NCBI GenBank assembly: GCA_002189035.1
Contig: NEEC01000409.1
Location: 1-22,387 of the forward strand
Direction of reading: 5' to 3'
DNA: 22,387 nucleotides
Source of the DNA: Utricularia gibba
Lineage: Eukaryota > Streptophyta > Magnoliopsida > Lamiales > Lentibulariaceae
Under the pieces are notes generated by a model. It was not told the DNA's origin and ran no database searches. It saw nothing but the letters and a program-made list of their open reading frames with translations. The position numbers and the translations under genes are program-made. Position 1 is the first letter of the stretch. Every line of letters begins with the position of its first letter. Positions 1-12,729 of the stretch are shown one piece after another.

Positions 1-531
1 TGCACCATTCCCGTATACCATGTCTCTAGTGGCTATTTGATTCTTTTGCCTTGTATGTTGTTCGCATCAATTTCGAGAACATGAAGCACATTATTAAATG
101 CAGTCACCACGGAATGCCACGTGAGACACTTTTCGTTGTGGCTTGTTTTTAATATGTCCACAGTTATCGGACAAACGTAACTCCAAATTATAATACTTGG
201 AGCTCGAAAAGGGCTTCCCAACAGTGTGCTATGAAGAGCAAGGATCTGCATGTTATGCAAGAGGTGCTTCGCGACCAGGATGTGCGACGTAGTCATTTCA
301 TTGCGCATCATCATTCGGGTGCATCCTAAAAATCACACGTGCACGGATTCATTAAAAATAAATATTTACGCATATCCAGAGTGTATAACAGTGTTGGGAT
401 AAGTGATGCACGAAATTCATGATGTAGCATGTGACTTTTTTCCAACTTGATCGCATAGTAGATGAATTCTGACACCATATGTTTTGGCTTTGATTGATGC
501 ATTTAGTTGCTATGATACTTCTGATTCTTGA
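1..531 (+). repeat. Satellite unit 1, 531 bp
   Basis: Five single-base losses relative to the reference: one G in GCGGACC, one G of GGGG near m318, one G at m347-349, one C in GATGCCACG and one T at m493-496. The unit is complete only because the window happens to begin at the chosen phase. Confidence 0.95.
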
Positions 532-1060
532 TGCACCATTCCCGTATACCATGTCTCTAGTGGCTATTTGATTCTTTTGCCTTGTATGTTGTTCGCATCA
601 ATTTCGAGAACATGAAGCACATTATAAATGTCACCACGGAATGCCACGTGAGACACTTTTCGTTGTGGCTTGTTTTTAATATGTCCACAGTTATCGGACA
701 AACGTAACTCCAAATTATAATACTTGGAGCTCGAAAAGGGCTTCCCAACAGTGTGCTATGAAGAGCAAGGATCTGCATTTATGCAAGAGGTGCTTCGCGG
801 ACCAGGATGTGCGACGTAGTCATTTCATTGCGCATCATCATTCGGGGTGCATCCTAAAATCACACGTGCACCGGATTCATTAAAAATAAATATTTACGCA
901 TATCCAGAGTATATAACAGTGTTGGGATAAGTGATGCCACGAAATTCATGATGTAGCATGTGACTTTTTTCCAACTTGATCGCATAGTAGATGAATTCTG
1001 ACACCATATGTTTTGGCTTTGATTGATGCATTTAGTTGCTATGATACTTCTGATTCTTGA
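532..1060 (+). repeat. Satellite unit 2, 529 bp, variant subtype
   Basis: Carries the linked minority variants: CCGG instead of CGGG at m346-349, A instead of G at m386 (giving TATATAA), and three T at m493-496. Private losses: T and CAG around m93-103, G at about m252, one A of the A5 run near m330. Confidence 0.95.
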
Positions 1061-1590
1061 TGCACCATTCCCGTATACCATGTCTCTAGTGGCTATTTGA
1101 TTCTTTTGCCTTGTATGTTGTTCGCATCAATTTCGAGAACATGAAGCACATTATTAAATGCAGTCACCACGGAATGCCACGTGAGACACTTTTCGTTGTG
1201 GCTTGTTTTTAATATGTCCACAGTTATCGGACAAACGTAACTCCAAATTATAATACTTGGAGCTCGAAAGGGCTTCCAACAGTGTGCTATGAAGAGCAAG
1301 GATCTGCATGTTATGCAAGAGGTGCTTCGCGGACCAGGATGTGCGACGTAGTCATTTCATTGCGCATCATCATTCGGGGTGCATCCTAAAAATCACACGT
1401 GCACGGATTCATTAAAAATAAATATTTACGCATATCCAGAGTGTATAACAGTGTTGGGATAAGTGATGCCACGAATTCATGATGTAGCATGTGACTTTTT
1501 TCCAACTTGATCGCATAGTAGATGAATTCTGACACCATGTTTTGGCTTTTGATTGATGCATTTAGTTGCTATGATACTTCTGATTCTTGA
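1061..1590 (+). repeat. Satellite unit 3, 530 bp
   Basis: Losses: one A at m207-210, one C in CTTCCCAAC, one G at m347-349, one A in CACGAAATTC, and AT in CCATATG, which removes the CATATG palindrome in this copy. Confidence 0.95.
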
Positions 1591-2121
1591 TGCACCATTC
1601 CCGTATACCATGTCTCTAGTGGCTATTTGATTCTTTTGCCTTGTATGTTGTTCGCATCAATTTCGAGAACATGAAGCACATTATTAAATGCAGTCACCAC
1701 GGAATGCCACGTGAGACACTTTTCGTTGTGGCTTGTTTTTAATGTCCACAGTTATCGGACAAACGTAACTCCAAATTATAATACTTGGAGCTCGAAAAGG
1801 GCTTCCCAACAGTGTGCTATGAAGAGCAAGGATCTGCATGTTATGCAAGAGGTGCTTCGCGGACCAGGATGTGCGACGTAGTCATTCATTGCGCATCATC
1901 ATTCGGGGTGCATCCTAAAAATCACACGTGCACGGATTCATTAAAAATAAATATTTACGCATATCCAGAGTATATAACAGTGTTGGGATAAGTGATGCCA
2001 CGAAATTCATGATGTAGCATGTGACTTTTTTCCAACTTGATCGCATAGTAGATGAATTCTGACACCATATGTTTTGGCTTTGATTGATGCATTTAGTTGC
2101 TATGATACTTCTGATTCTTGA
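1591..2121 (+). repeat. Satellite unit 4, 531 bp, variant subtype
   Basis: Has the A at m386 and the three-T run at m493-496, with the two-G form at m347-349. Private losses: two bases in TTAATATG near m151-154 and one T in GTCATTTC near m297. Confidence 0.95.
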
Positions 2122-2657
2122 TGCACCATTCCCGTATACCATGTCTCTAGTGGCTATTTGATTCTTTTGCCTTGTATGTTGTTCGCATCAATTTCGAGAA
2201 CATGAAGCACATTATTAAATGCAGTCACCACGGAATGCCACGTGAGACACTTTTCGTTGTGGCTTGTTTTTAATATGTCCACAGTTATCGGACAAACGTA
2301 ACTCCAAATTATAATACTTGGAGCTCGAAAAGGGCTTCCCAACAGTGTGCTATGAAGAGCAAGGATCTGCATGTTATGCAAGAGGTGCTTCGCGGACCAG
2401 GATGTGCGACGTAGTCATTTCATTGCGCATCATCATTCGGGGTGCATCCTAAAAATCACACGTGCACGGATTCATTAAAAATAAATATTTACGCATATCC
2501 AGAGTGTATAACAGTGTTGGGATAAGTGATGCCACGAAATTCATGATGTAGCATGTGACTTTTTTTCCAACTTGATCGCATAGTAGATGAATTCTGACAC
2601 CATATGTTTTGGCTTTTGATTGATGCATTTAGTTGCTATGATACTTCTGATTCTTGA
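2122..2657 (+). repeat. Satellite unit 5, 536 bp
   Basis: Same length as the reference by compensation: one G missing at m347-349 and one T added to the T6 run near m440-445. Confidence 0.95.
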
Positions 2658-3188
2658 TGCACCATTCCCGTATACCATGTCTCTAGTGGCTATTTGATTC
2701 TTTTGCCTTGTATGTTGTTCGCATCAATTTCGAGAACATGAAGCACATTATTAAATGCAGTCACCACGGAATGCCACGTGAGACACTTTTCGTTGTGGCT
2801 TGTTTTTAATATGTCCACAGTTATCGGACAAACGTAACTCCAAATTATAATACTTGGAGCGAAAAGGGCTTCCCAACAGTGTGCTATGAAGAGCAAGGAT
2901 CTGCATGTTATGCAAGAGGTGCTTCGCGGACCAGGATGTGCGACGTAGTCATTTCATTGCGCATCATCATTCGGGGTGCATCCTAAAAATCACACGTGCA
3001 CGGATTCATTAAAAATAAATATTTACGCATATCCAGAGTGTATAACAGTGTTGGGATAAGTGATGCCACGAAATTCATGATAGCATGTGACTTTTTTCCA
3101 ACTTGATCGCATAGTAGATGAATTCTGACACCATATGTTTTGGCTTTTGATTGATGCATTTAGTTGCTATGATACTTCTGATTCTTGA
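2658..3188 (+). repeat. Satellite unit 6, 531 bp
   Basis: Losses: two bases in GAGCTCG, which destroys the GAGCTC palindrome in this copy; one G at m347-349; two bases in CATGATGTAGC near m427. Confidence 0.95.
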
Positions 3189-3721
3189 TGCACCATTCCG
3201 TATACCATGTCTCTAGTGGCTATTTGATTCTTTTGCCTTGTATGTTGTTCGCATCAATTTCGAGAACATGAAGCACATTATTAAATGCAGTCACCACGGA
3301 ATGCCACGTGAGACACTTTTCGTTGTGGCTTGTTTTTAATATGTCCACAGTTATCGGACAAACGTAACTCCAAATTATAATACTTGGAGCTCGAAAGGGC
3401 TTCCCAACAGTGTGCTATGAAGAGCAAGGATCTGCATGTTATGCAAGAGGTGCTTCGCGGACCAGGATGTGCGACGTAGTCATTTCATTGCGCATCATCA
3501 TTCGGGGTGCATCCTAAAAATCACACGTGCACGGGATTCATTAAAAATAAATATTTACGCATATCCAGAGTGTATAACAGTGTTGGATAAGTGATGCCAC
3601 GAAATTCATGATGTAGCATGTGACTTTTTTCCAACTTGATCGCATAGTAGATGAATTCTGACACCATATGTTTTGGCTTTTGATTGATGCATTTAGTTGC
3701 TATGATACTTCTGATTCTTGA
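3189..3721 (+). repeat. Satellite unit 7, 533 bp
   Basis: Losses: one C in CCCG near m10-12, one A at m207-210, one G in GTTGGGATA. Three G at m347-349 and four T at m493-496. Confidence 0.95.
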
Positions 3722-4224
3722 TGCACCATTCCGTATACCATGTCTCTAGTGGCTATTTGATTCTTTTGCCTTGTATGTTGTTCGCATCAATTTCGAGAAC
3801 ATGAAGCACATTATTAAATGTTGCCACGTGAGACACTGGGTTACAATATGTCCACAGTTATCGGACAAACGTAACTCCAAATTATAATACTTGGAGCTCG
3901 AAAGGGCTTCCCAACAGTGTGCTATGAAGAGCAAGGATCTGCATGCAAGAGGTGCTTCGCGGACCAGGATGTGCGACGTAGTCATTTCATTGCGCATCAT
4001 CATTCGGGGTGCATCCTAAAAATCACACGTGCACGGATTCATTAAAAATAAATATTTACGCATATCCAGAGTGTATATAACAGTGTTGGGATAAGTGATG
4101 CCACGAAATTCATGATGTAGCATGTGACTTTTTTCCAACTTGATCGCATAGTAGATGAATTCTGACACCATATGTTTTGGCTTTGATTGATGCATTTAGT
4201 TGCTATGATACTTCTGATTCTTGA
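3722..4224 (+). repeat. Satellite unit 8, 503 bp, most degenerate copy
   Basis: The shortest unit. Between AAATG (m100) and AATATG (m151) the reference has 50 bases and this copy 24: the CAGTCACC part is lost and, after GAGACACT, the T-rich stretch is replaced by GGGTTAC, which has no counterpart elsewhere. It also loses five bases in GCATGTTATGCA (removing the hairpin), one C near m10-12, one A at m207-210, one G at m347-349 and one T at m493-496, and gains TA giving GTGTATATAAC. Confidence 0.93.
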
Positions 4225-4757
4225 TGCACCATTCCCGTATACCATGTCTCTAGTGGCTATTTGATTCTTTTGCCTTGTATGTTGTTCGCATCAATTTCGA
4301 GAACATGAAGCACATTATTAAATGCAGTCACCACGGAATGCCACGTGAGACACTTTTCGTTGTGGCTTTTTTAATATGTCCACAGTTATCGGACAAACGT
4401 AACTCCAAATTATAATACTTGGAGCTCGAAAAGGGCTTCCCAACAGTGTGCTATGAAGAGCAAGGATCTGCATGTTATGCAAGAGGTGCTTCGCGGACCA
4501 GGATGTGCGACGTAGTCATTTCATTGCGCATCATCATTCGGGGTGCATCCTAAAAATCACACGTGCACGGGATTCATTAAAAATAAATATTTACGCATAT
4601 CCAGAGTTATAACAGTGTTGGGATAAGTGATGCCACGAAATTCATGATGTAGCATGTGACTTTTTTCCAACTTGATCGCATAGTAGATGAATTCTGACAC
4701 CATATGTTTTGGCTTTTGATTGATGCATTTAGTTGCTATGATACTTCTGATTCTTGA
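4225..4757 (+). repeat. Satellite unit 9, 533 bp
   Basis: Losses: two bases in CTTGTTTTTAA near m142-150 and one base in GAGTGTATA giving GAGTTATA. Otherwise as the reference. Confidence 0.95.
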
Positions 4758-5290
4758 TGCACCATTCCCGTATACCATGTCTCTAGTGGCTATTTGATTC
4801 TTTTGCCTTGTATGTTGTTCGCATCAATTTCGAGAACATGAAGCACATTATTAAATGCAGTCACCACGGAATGCCACGTGAGACACTTTTCGTTGTGGCT
4901 TGTTTTTAATATGTCCACAGTTATCGGACAAACGTAACTCCAAATTATAATACTTGGAGCTCGAAAAGGGCTTCCCAACAGTGTGCTATGAAGAGCAAGG
5001 ATCTGCATGTTATGCAAGAGGTGCTTCGCGGACCAGGATGTGCGACGTAGTCATTTCATTGCGCATCATCATTCGGGGTGCATCCTAAAAATCACACGTG
5101 CACCGGATTCATTAAAAATAAATATTTACGCATATCCAGAGTATATAACAGTGTTGGGATAAGTGATGCCACGAAATTCATGATGTAGCATGTGACTTTT
5201 TTCCAACTTGATCGCATAGTAGATGAATTCTGACACCATATGTTTTGGCTTTGATTGACATTTAGTTGCTATGATACTTCTGATTCTTGA
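4758..5290 (+). repeat. Satellite unit 10, 533 bp, variant subtype
   Basis: Carries all three linked minority variants: CCGG at m346-349, A at m386, three T at m493-496. The one private change is a two-base loss in TTGATGCATT near m502, which removes the ATGCAT palindrome. Confidence 0.95.
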
Positions 5291-5823
5291 TGCACCATTC
5301 CCGTATACCATGTCTCTAGTGGCTATTTGATTCTTTTGCCTTGTATGTTGTTCGCATCAATTTCGAGAACATGAAGCACATTATTAAATGCAGTCACCAC
5401 GGAATGCCACGTGAGACACTTTCGTTGTGGCTTGTTTTTAATATGTCCACAGTTATCGGACAAACGTAACTCCAAATTATAATACTTGGAGCTCGAAAGG
5501 GCTTCCCAACAGTGTGCTATGAAGAGCAAGGATCTGCATGTTATGCAAGAGGTGCTTCGCGGACCAGGATGTGCGACGTAGTCATTTCATTGCGCATCAT
5601 CATTCGGGGTGCATCCTAAAAATCACACGTGCACGGGATTCATTAAAAATAAATATTTACGCATATCCAGAGTGTATAACAGTGTTGGGATAAGTGATGC
5701 CACGAAATTCATGATGTAGCATGTGACTTTTTTCCAACTTGATCGCATAGTAGATGAATTCTGACACCATATGTTTTGGCTTTGATTGATGCATTTAGTT
5801 GCTATGATACTTCTGATTCTTGA
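5291..5823 (+). repeat. Satellite unit 11, 533 bp
   Basis: Losses: one T in CACTTTTCG near m131, one A at m207-210, one T at m493-496. G at m386 and three G at m347-349, so the short T run occurs here without the other subtype markers. Confidence 0.95.
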
Positions 5824-6357
5824 TGCACCATTCCCGTATACCATGTCTCTAGTGGCTATTTGATTCTTTTGCCTTGTATGTTGTTCGCATCAATTTCGAG
5901 AACATGAAGCACATTATTAAATGCAGTCACCACGGAATGCCACGTGAGACACTTTTCGTTGTGGCTTGTTTTTAATATGTCCACAGTTATCGGACAAACG
6001 TAACTCCAAATTATAATACTTGGAGCTCGAAAAGGGCTTCCCAACAGTGTGCTATGAAGAGCAAGGATCTGCATGTTATGCAAGAGGTGCTTCGCGGACC
6101 AGGATGTGCGACGTAGTCATTTCATTGCGCATCATCATTCGGGGTGCATCCTAAAAATCACACGTGCACGGGATTCATTAAAAATAAATATTTACGCATA
6201 TCCAGAGTGTATAACAGTGTTGGGATAAGTGATGCCACGAAATTCATGATGTAGCATGACTTTTTTCCAACTTGATCGCATAGTAGATGAATTCTGACAC
6301 CATATGTTTTGGCTTTTGATTGATGCATTTAGTTGCTATGATACTTCTGATTCTTGA
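5824..6357 (+). repeat. Satellite unit 12, 534 bp
   Basis: Only one difference from the reference: a two-base loss in GCATGTGACT near m435. Confidence 0.96.
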
Positions 6358-6886
6358 TGCACCATTCCCGTATACCATGTCTCTAGTGGCTATTTGATTC
6401 TTTTGCCTTGTATGTTGCATCAATTTCGAGAACAAAGCACATTATTAAATGCAGTCACCACGGAATGCCACGTGAGACACTTTTCGTTGTGGCTTGTTTT
6501 TAATATGTCCACAGTTATCGGACAAACGTAACTCCAAATTATAATACTTGGAGCTCGAAAAGGGCTTCCCAACAGTGTGCTATGAAGAGCAAGGATCTGC
6601 ATGTTATGCAAGAGGTGCTTCGCGGACCAGGATGTGCGACGTAGTCATTTCATTGCGCATCATCATTCGGGGTGCATCCTAAAAATCACACGTGCACGGG
6701 ATTCATTAAAAATAAATATTTACGCATATCCAGATGTATAACAGTGTTGGGATAAGTGATGCCACGAAATTCATGATGTAGCATGTGACTTTTTTCCAAC
6801 TTGATCGCATAGTAGATGAATTCTGACACCATATGTTTTGGCTTTTGATTGATGCATTTAGTTGCTATGATACTTCTGATTCTTGA
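6358..6886 (+). repeat. Satellite unit 13, 529 bp
   Basis: Losses: four bases in TTGTTCGCATC near m61-64, two bases in AACATGAAG near m82, one base in AGAGTG near m383. Markers otherwise as the reference. Confidence 0.95.
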
Positions 6887-7419
6887 TGCACCATTCCCGT
6901 ATACCATGTCTCTAGTGGCTATTTGATTCTTTTGCCTTGTATGTTGTTCGCATCAATTTCGAGAACATGAAGCACATTATTAAATGCAGTCACCACGGAA
7001 TGCCACGTGAGACACTTTTCGTTGTGGCTTGTTTTTAATATGTCCACAGTTATCGGACAAACGTAACTCCAAATTATAATACTTGGAGCTCGAAAAGGGC
7101 TTCCCAACAGTGTGCTATGAAGAGCAAGGATCTGCATGTTATGCAAGAGGTGCTTCGCGGACCAGGATGTGCGACGTAGTCATTTCATTGCGCATCATCA
7201 TTCGGGGTGCATCCTAAAAATCACACGTGCACGGATTCATTAAAAATAAATATTTACGCATATCCAGAGTGTATAACAGTGTTGGGATAAGTGATGCCAC
7301 GAAATTCATGATGTAGCATGTGACTTTTTTCCAACTTGATCGCATAGTAGATGAATTCTGACACCATATGTTTTGGCTTTGATTGATGCATTTAGTTGCT
7401 ATGATACTTCTGATCTTGA
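6887..7419 (+). repeat. Satellite unit 14, 533 bp
   Basis: Losses: one G at m347-349, one T at m493-496, one T in TGATTCTTG near m530. Confidence 0.95.
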
Positions 7420-7951
7420 TGCACCATTCCCGTATACCATGTCTCTAGTGGCTATTTGATTCTTTTGCCTGTATGTTGTTCGCATCAATTTCGAGAACAT
7501 GAAGCACATTATTAAATGCAGTCACCACGGAATGCCACGTGAGACACTTTTCGTTGTGGCTTGTTTTTAATATGTCCACAGTTATCGGACAAACGTAACT
7601 CCAAATTATAATACTTGGAGCTCGAAAAGGGCTTCCCAACAGTGTGCTATGAAGAGCAAGGATCTGCATTATGCAAGAGGTGCTTCGCGGACCAGGATGT
7701 GCGACGTAGTCATTTCATTGCGCATCATCATTCGGGGTGCATCCTAAAAATCACACGTGCACGGGATTCATTAAAAATAAATATTTACGCATATCCAGAG
7801 TGTATAACAGTGTTGGGATAAGTGATGCCACGAAATTCATGATGTAGCATGTGACTTTTTTCCAACTTGATCGCATAGTAGATGAATTCTGACACCATAT
7901 GTTTTGGCTTTGATTGATGCATTTAGTTGCTATGATACTTCTGATTCTTGA
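7420..7951 (+). repeat. Satellite unit 15, 532 bp
   Basis: Losses: one T in GCCTTGTATG near m51, two bases in GCATGTTATG near m252 (altering the hairpin), one T at m493-496. Three G at m347-349. Confidence 0.95.
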
Positions 7952-8485
7952 TGCACCATTCCCGTATACCATGTCTCTAGTGGCTATTTGATTCTTTTGC
8001 CTTGTATGTTGTTCGCATCAATTTCGAGAACATGAAGCACATTATTAAATGCAGTCACCACGGAATGCCACGTGAGAGACACTTTTCGTTGTGGCTTGTT
8101 TTAATATGTCCACAGTTATCGGACAAACGTAACTCCAAATTATAATACTTGGAGCTCGAAAAGGGCTTCCCAACAGTGTGCTATGAAGAGCAAGGATCTG
8201 CATGTTATGCAAGAGGTGCTTCGCGGACCAGATGTGCGACGTAGTCATTTCATTGCGCATCATCATTCGGGGTGCATCCTAAAAATCACACGTGCACGGA
8301 TTCATTAAAAATAAATATTTACGCATATCCAGAGTGTATAACAGTGTTGGGATAAGTGATGCCACGAAATTCATGATGTAGCATGTGACTTTTTTCCAAC
8401 TTGATCGCATAGTAGATGAATCTGACACCATATGTTTTGGCTTTTGATTGATGCATTTAGTTGCTATGATACTTCTGATTCTTGA
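7952..8485 (+). repeat. Satellite unit 16, 534 bp
   Basis: One of the few copies with a gain: GAGAC becomes GAGAGAC near m123-127. Losses: one T in GTTTTTAA, one G in CCAGGATG, one G at m347-349, one T in GAATTC, which destroys the GAATTC site in this copy. Confidence 0.95.
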
Positions 8486-9016
8486 TGCACCATTCCCGTA
8501 TACCATGTCTCTAGTGGCTATTTGATTCTTTTGCCTTGTATGTTGTTCGCATCAATTTCGAGAACATGAAGCACATTTTAAATGCAGTCACCACGGAATG
8601 CCACGTGAGACACTTTTCGTTGTGGCTTGTTTTTAATATGTCCACAGTTATCGGACAAACGTAACTCCAAATTATAATACTTGGAGCTCGAAAAGGGCTT
8701 CCCAACAGTGTGCTATGAAGAGCAAGGATCTGCATGTTATGCAAGAGTGCTTCGCGGACCAGGATGTGCGACGTAGTCATTTCATTGCGCATCATCATTC
8801 GGGGTGCATCCTAAAAATCACACGTGCACCGGATTCATTAAAAATAAATATTTACGCATATCCAGAGTGTATAACAGTGTTGGGATAAGTGATGCCACGA
8901 AATTCATGATGTAGCATGTGACTTTTTTCCAACTTGATCGCATAGTAGATGAATTCTGACACCATATTTGGCTTTTGATTGATGCATTTAGTTGCTATGA
9001 TACTTCTGATTCTTGA
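8486..9016 (+). repeat. Satellite unit 17, 531 bp
   Basis: Has CCGG at m346-349 but G at m386 and four T at m493-496, so it is the one copy with a CCGG marker without its partners. Losses: one A in CATTATTAA, one G in AGAGGTGC, three bases in CATATGTTTTGG near m485. Confidence 0.95.
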
Positions 9017-9551
9017 TGCACCATTCCCGTATACCATGTCTCTAGTGGCTATTTGATTCTTTTGCCTTGTATGTTGTTCGCATCAATTTCGAGAACATGA
9101 AGCACATTATTAAATGCAGTCACCACGGAATGCCACGTGAGACACTTTTCGTTGTGGCTTGTTTTTAATATGTCCACAGTTATCGGACAAACGTAACTCC
9201 AAATTATAATACTTGGAGCTCGAAAAGGGCTTCCCAACAGTGTGCTATGAAGAGCAAGGATCTGCATGTTATGCAAGAGGTGCTTCGCGGACCAGGATGT
9301 GCGACGTAGTCATTTCATTGCGCATCATCATTCGGGGTGCATCCTAAAAATCACACGTGCACCGGATTCATTAAAAATAAATATTTACGCATATCCAGAG
9401 TATATAACAGTGTTGGGATAAGTGATGCCACGAAATTCATGATGTAGCATGTGACTTTTTTCCAACTTGATCGCATAGTAGATGAATTCTGACACCATAT
9501 GTTTTGGCTTTGATTGATGCATTTAGTTGCTATGATACTTCTGATTCTTGA
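9017..9551 (+). repeat. Satellite unit 18, 535 bp, cleanest variant-subtype copy
   Basis: Differs from the reference only by the three linked markers: CCGG at m346-349, A at m386 and three T at m493-496. With no private change, it is the best representative of the minority subtype. Confidence 0.96.
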
Positions 9552-10083
9552 TGCACCATTCCCGTATACCATGTCTCTAGTGGCTATTTGATTCTTTTTG
9601 CCTTGTATGTTGTTCGCATCAATTTCGAGAACATGAAGCACATTATTAAATGCAGTCACCACGGAATGCCACGTGAGACACTTTTCGTTGTGGCTTGTTT
9701 TTAATATGTCCACAGTTATCGGAAACGTAACTCCAAATTATAATACTTGGAGCTCGAAAGGGCTTCCCAACAGTGTGCTATGAAGAGCAAGGATCTGCAT
9801 GTTATGCAAGAGGTGCTTCGCGGACCAGGATGTGCGACGTAGTCATTTCATTGCGCATCATCATTCGGGGTGCATCCTAAAAATCACACGTGCACGGATT
9901 CATTAAAAATAAATATTTACGCATATCCAGAGTGTATAACAGTGTTGGGATAAGTGATGCCACGAAATTCATGATGTAGCATGTGACTTTTTTCCAACTT
10001 GATCGCATAGTAGATGAATTCTGACACCATATGTTTTGGCTTTGATTGATGCATTTAGTTGCTATGATACTTCTGATTCTTGA
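9552..10083 (+). repeat. Satellite unit 19, 532 bp
   Basis: Gains one T in ATTCTTTTGCC near m47. Losses: two bases in CGGACAAACG near m170, one A at m207-210, one G at m347-349, one T at m493-496. Confidence 0.95.
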
Positions 10084-10616
10084 TGCACCATTCCCCGTAT
10101 ACCATGTCTCTAGTGGCTATTTGATTCTTTTGCCTTGTATGTTGTTCGCATCAATTTCGAGAACATGAAGCACATTATTAAATGCAGTCACCACGGAATG
10201 CCACGTGAGACACTTTTCGTTGTGGCTTGTTTTTAATATGTCCACAGTCGGACAAACGTAACTCCAAATTATAATACTTGGAGCTCGAAAAGGGCTTCCC
10301 AACAGTGTGCTATGAAGAGCAAGGATCTGCATGTTATGCAAGAGGTGCTTCGCGGACCAGGATGTGCGACGTAGTCATTTCATTGCGCATCATCATTCGG
10401 GTGCATCCTAAAAATCACACGTGCACGGGATTCATTAAAAATAAATATTTACGCATATCCAGAGTGTATAACAGTGTTGGGATAAGTGATGCCACGAAAT
10501 TCATGATGTAGCATGTGACTTTTTTCCAACTTGATCGCATAGTAGATGAATTCTGACACCATATGTTTTGGCTTTTGATTGATGCATTTAGTTGCTATGA
10601 TACTTCTGATTCTTGA
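10084..10616 (+). repeat. Satellite unit 20, 533 bp
   Basis: Gains one C in the CCC run near m10-12. Losses: three bases in CAGTTATCGG near m165 and one G of GGGG near m318. Confidence 0.95.
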
Positions 10617-11144
10617 TGCACCATTCCCGTATACCATGTCTCTAGTGGCTATTTGATTCTTTTGCCTTGTATGTTGTTCGCATCAATTTCGAACATGAAG
10701 CACATTATTAAATGCAGTCACCACGGAATGCCACGTGAGACACTTTTCGTTGTGGCTTGTTTTTAATATGTCCACAGTTATCGGACAAACGTAACTCCAA
10801 ATTATAATACTTGGAGCTCGAAAAGGGCTTCCCAACAGTGTGCTATGAAAGCAAGGATCTGCATGTTATGCAAGAGGTGCTTCGCGGACCAGGATGTGCG
10901 ACGTAGTCATTTCATTGCGCATCATCATTCGGGTGCATCCTAAAAATCACACGTGCACGGATTCATTAAAAATAAATATTTACGCATATCCAGATATAAC
11001 AGTGTTGGGATAAGTGATGCCACGAAATTCATGATGTAGCATGTGACTTTTTTCCAACTTGATCGCATAGTAGATGAATTCTGACACCATATGTTTTGGC
11101 TTTTGATTGATGCATTTAGTTGCTATGATACTTCTGATTCTTGA
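10617..11144 (+). repeat. Satellite unit 21, 528 bp
   Basis: Losses: two bases in TTCGAGAAC near m75, one G in GAAGAGC, one G of GGGG near m318, one G at m347-349, three bases in CAGAGTGTATA near m382-386 giving CAGATATA. Confidence 0.95.
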
Positions 11145-11666
11145 TGCACCATTCCCGTATACCATGTCTCTAGTGGCTATTTGATCTTTTGCCTTGTATG
11201 TTGTTCGCATCAATTTCGAGAACATGAAGCACATTATTAAATGCAGTCACCACGGAATGCCACGTGAGACACTTTTCGTTGTGGCTTGTTTTTAATATGT
11301 CCACAGTTATCGGACAAACGTAACTCCAAATTATAATACTTGGAGCTCGAAAAGGGCTTCCCAACAGTGTGCTATGAAGAGCAAGGATCTGCATGTTATG
11401 CAAGAGGTGCTTCGCGGACCAGGATGTGCGACGTAGTCATTTCACATCATCAGGGTGCATCCTAAAAATCACACGTGCACGGGATTCATTAAAAATAAAT
11501 ATTTACGCATATCCAGAGTGTATAACAGTGTTGGGATAAGTGATGCCACGAAATTCATGATGTAGCATGTGACTTTTTTCCAACTTGATCGCATAGTAGA
11601 TGAATTCTGACACCATATGTTTTGGCTTTTGATTGATGCATTTAATATGATACTTCTGATTCTTGA
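11145..11666 (+). repeat. Satellite unit 22, 522 bp, second most degenerate copy
   Basis: Losses: one T in TTGATTCTT near m41; TTGCG and TTCG, 5 and 4 bases, flanking CATCATCA near m302-318; four bases in TTAGTTGCTATG near m510-515. Unlike unit 8, every change is a clean deletion. Confidence 0.94.
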
Positions 11667-12199
11667 TGCACCATTCCCGTATACCATGTCTCTAGTGGCT
11701 ATTTGATTCTTTGCCTTGTATGTTGTTCGCATCAATTTCGAGAACATGAAGCACATTATTAAATGCAGTCACCACGGAATGCCACGTGAGACACTTTTCG
11801 TTGTGGCTTTTTTTTAATATGTCCACAGTTATCGGACAAACGTAACTCCAAATTATAATACTTGGAGCTCGAAAGGGCTTCCCAACAGTGTGCTATGAAG
11901 AGCAAGGATCTGCATGTTATGCAAGAGGTGCTTCGCGGACCAGGATGTGCGACGTAGTCATTTCATTGCGCATCATCATTCGGGGTGCATCCTAAAAATC
12001 ACACGTGCACGGGATTCATTAAAAATAAATATTTACGCATATCCAGAGTATATAACAGTGTTGGGATAAGTGATGCCACGAAATTCATGATGTAGCATGT
12101 GACTTTTTTCCAACTTGATCGCATAGTAGATGAATTCTGACACCATATGTTTTGGCTTTGATTGATGCATTTAGTTGCTATGATACTTCTGATTCTTGA
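11667..12199 (+). repeat. Satellite unit 23, 533 bp, variant subtype
   Basis: Has A at m386 and three T at m493-496, with three G at m347-349. It also shows a rare private substitution, G to T in CTTGTTTTT near m145, plus losses of one T near m47 and one A at m207-210. Confidence 0.95.
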
Positions 12200-12729
12200 T
12201 GCACCATTCCGTATACCATGTCTCTAGTGGCTATTTGATTCTTTTGCCTTGTATGTTGTTCGCATCAATTTCGAGAACATGAAGCACATTATTAAATGCA
12301 GTCACCACGGAATGCCACGTGAGACACTTTTCGTTGTGGCTTGTTTTTAATATGTCCACAGTTATCGGACAAACGTAACTCCAAATTATAATACTTGGAG
12401 CTCGAAAAGGGCTTCCCAACAGGTGCTATGAAGAGCAAGGATCTGCATGTTATGCAAGAGGTGCTTCGGACCAGGATGTGCGACGTAGTCATTTCATTGC
12501 GCATCATCATTCGGGGTGCATCCTAAAAATCACACGTGCACGGATTCATTAAAAATAAATATTTACGCATATCCAGAGTGTATAACAGTGTTGGGATAAG
12601 TGATGCCACGAAATTCATGATGTAGCATGTGACTTTTTTCCAACTTGATCGCATAGTAGATGAATTCTGACACCATATGTTTTGGCTTTGATTGATGCAT
12701 TTAGTTGCTATGATACTTCTGATTCTTGA
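12200..12729 (+). repeat. Satellite unit 24, 530 bp
   Basis: Losses: one C near m10-12, one T in CAGTGTGC near m225, two bases in TTCGCGGACC near m271, one G at m347-349, one T at m493-496. Confidence 0.95.
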
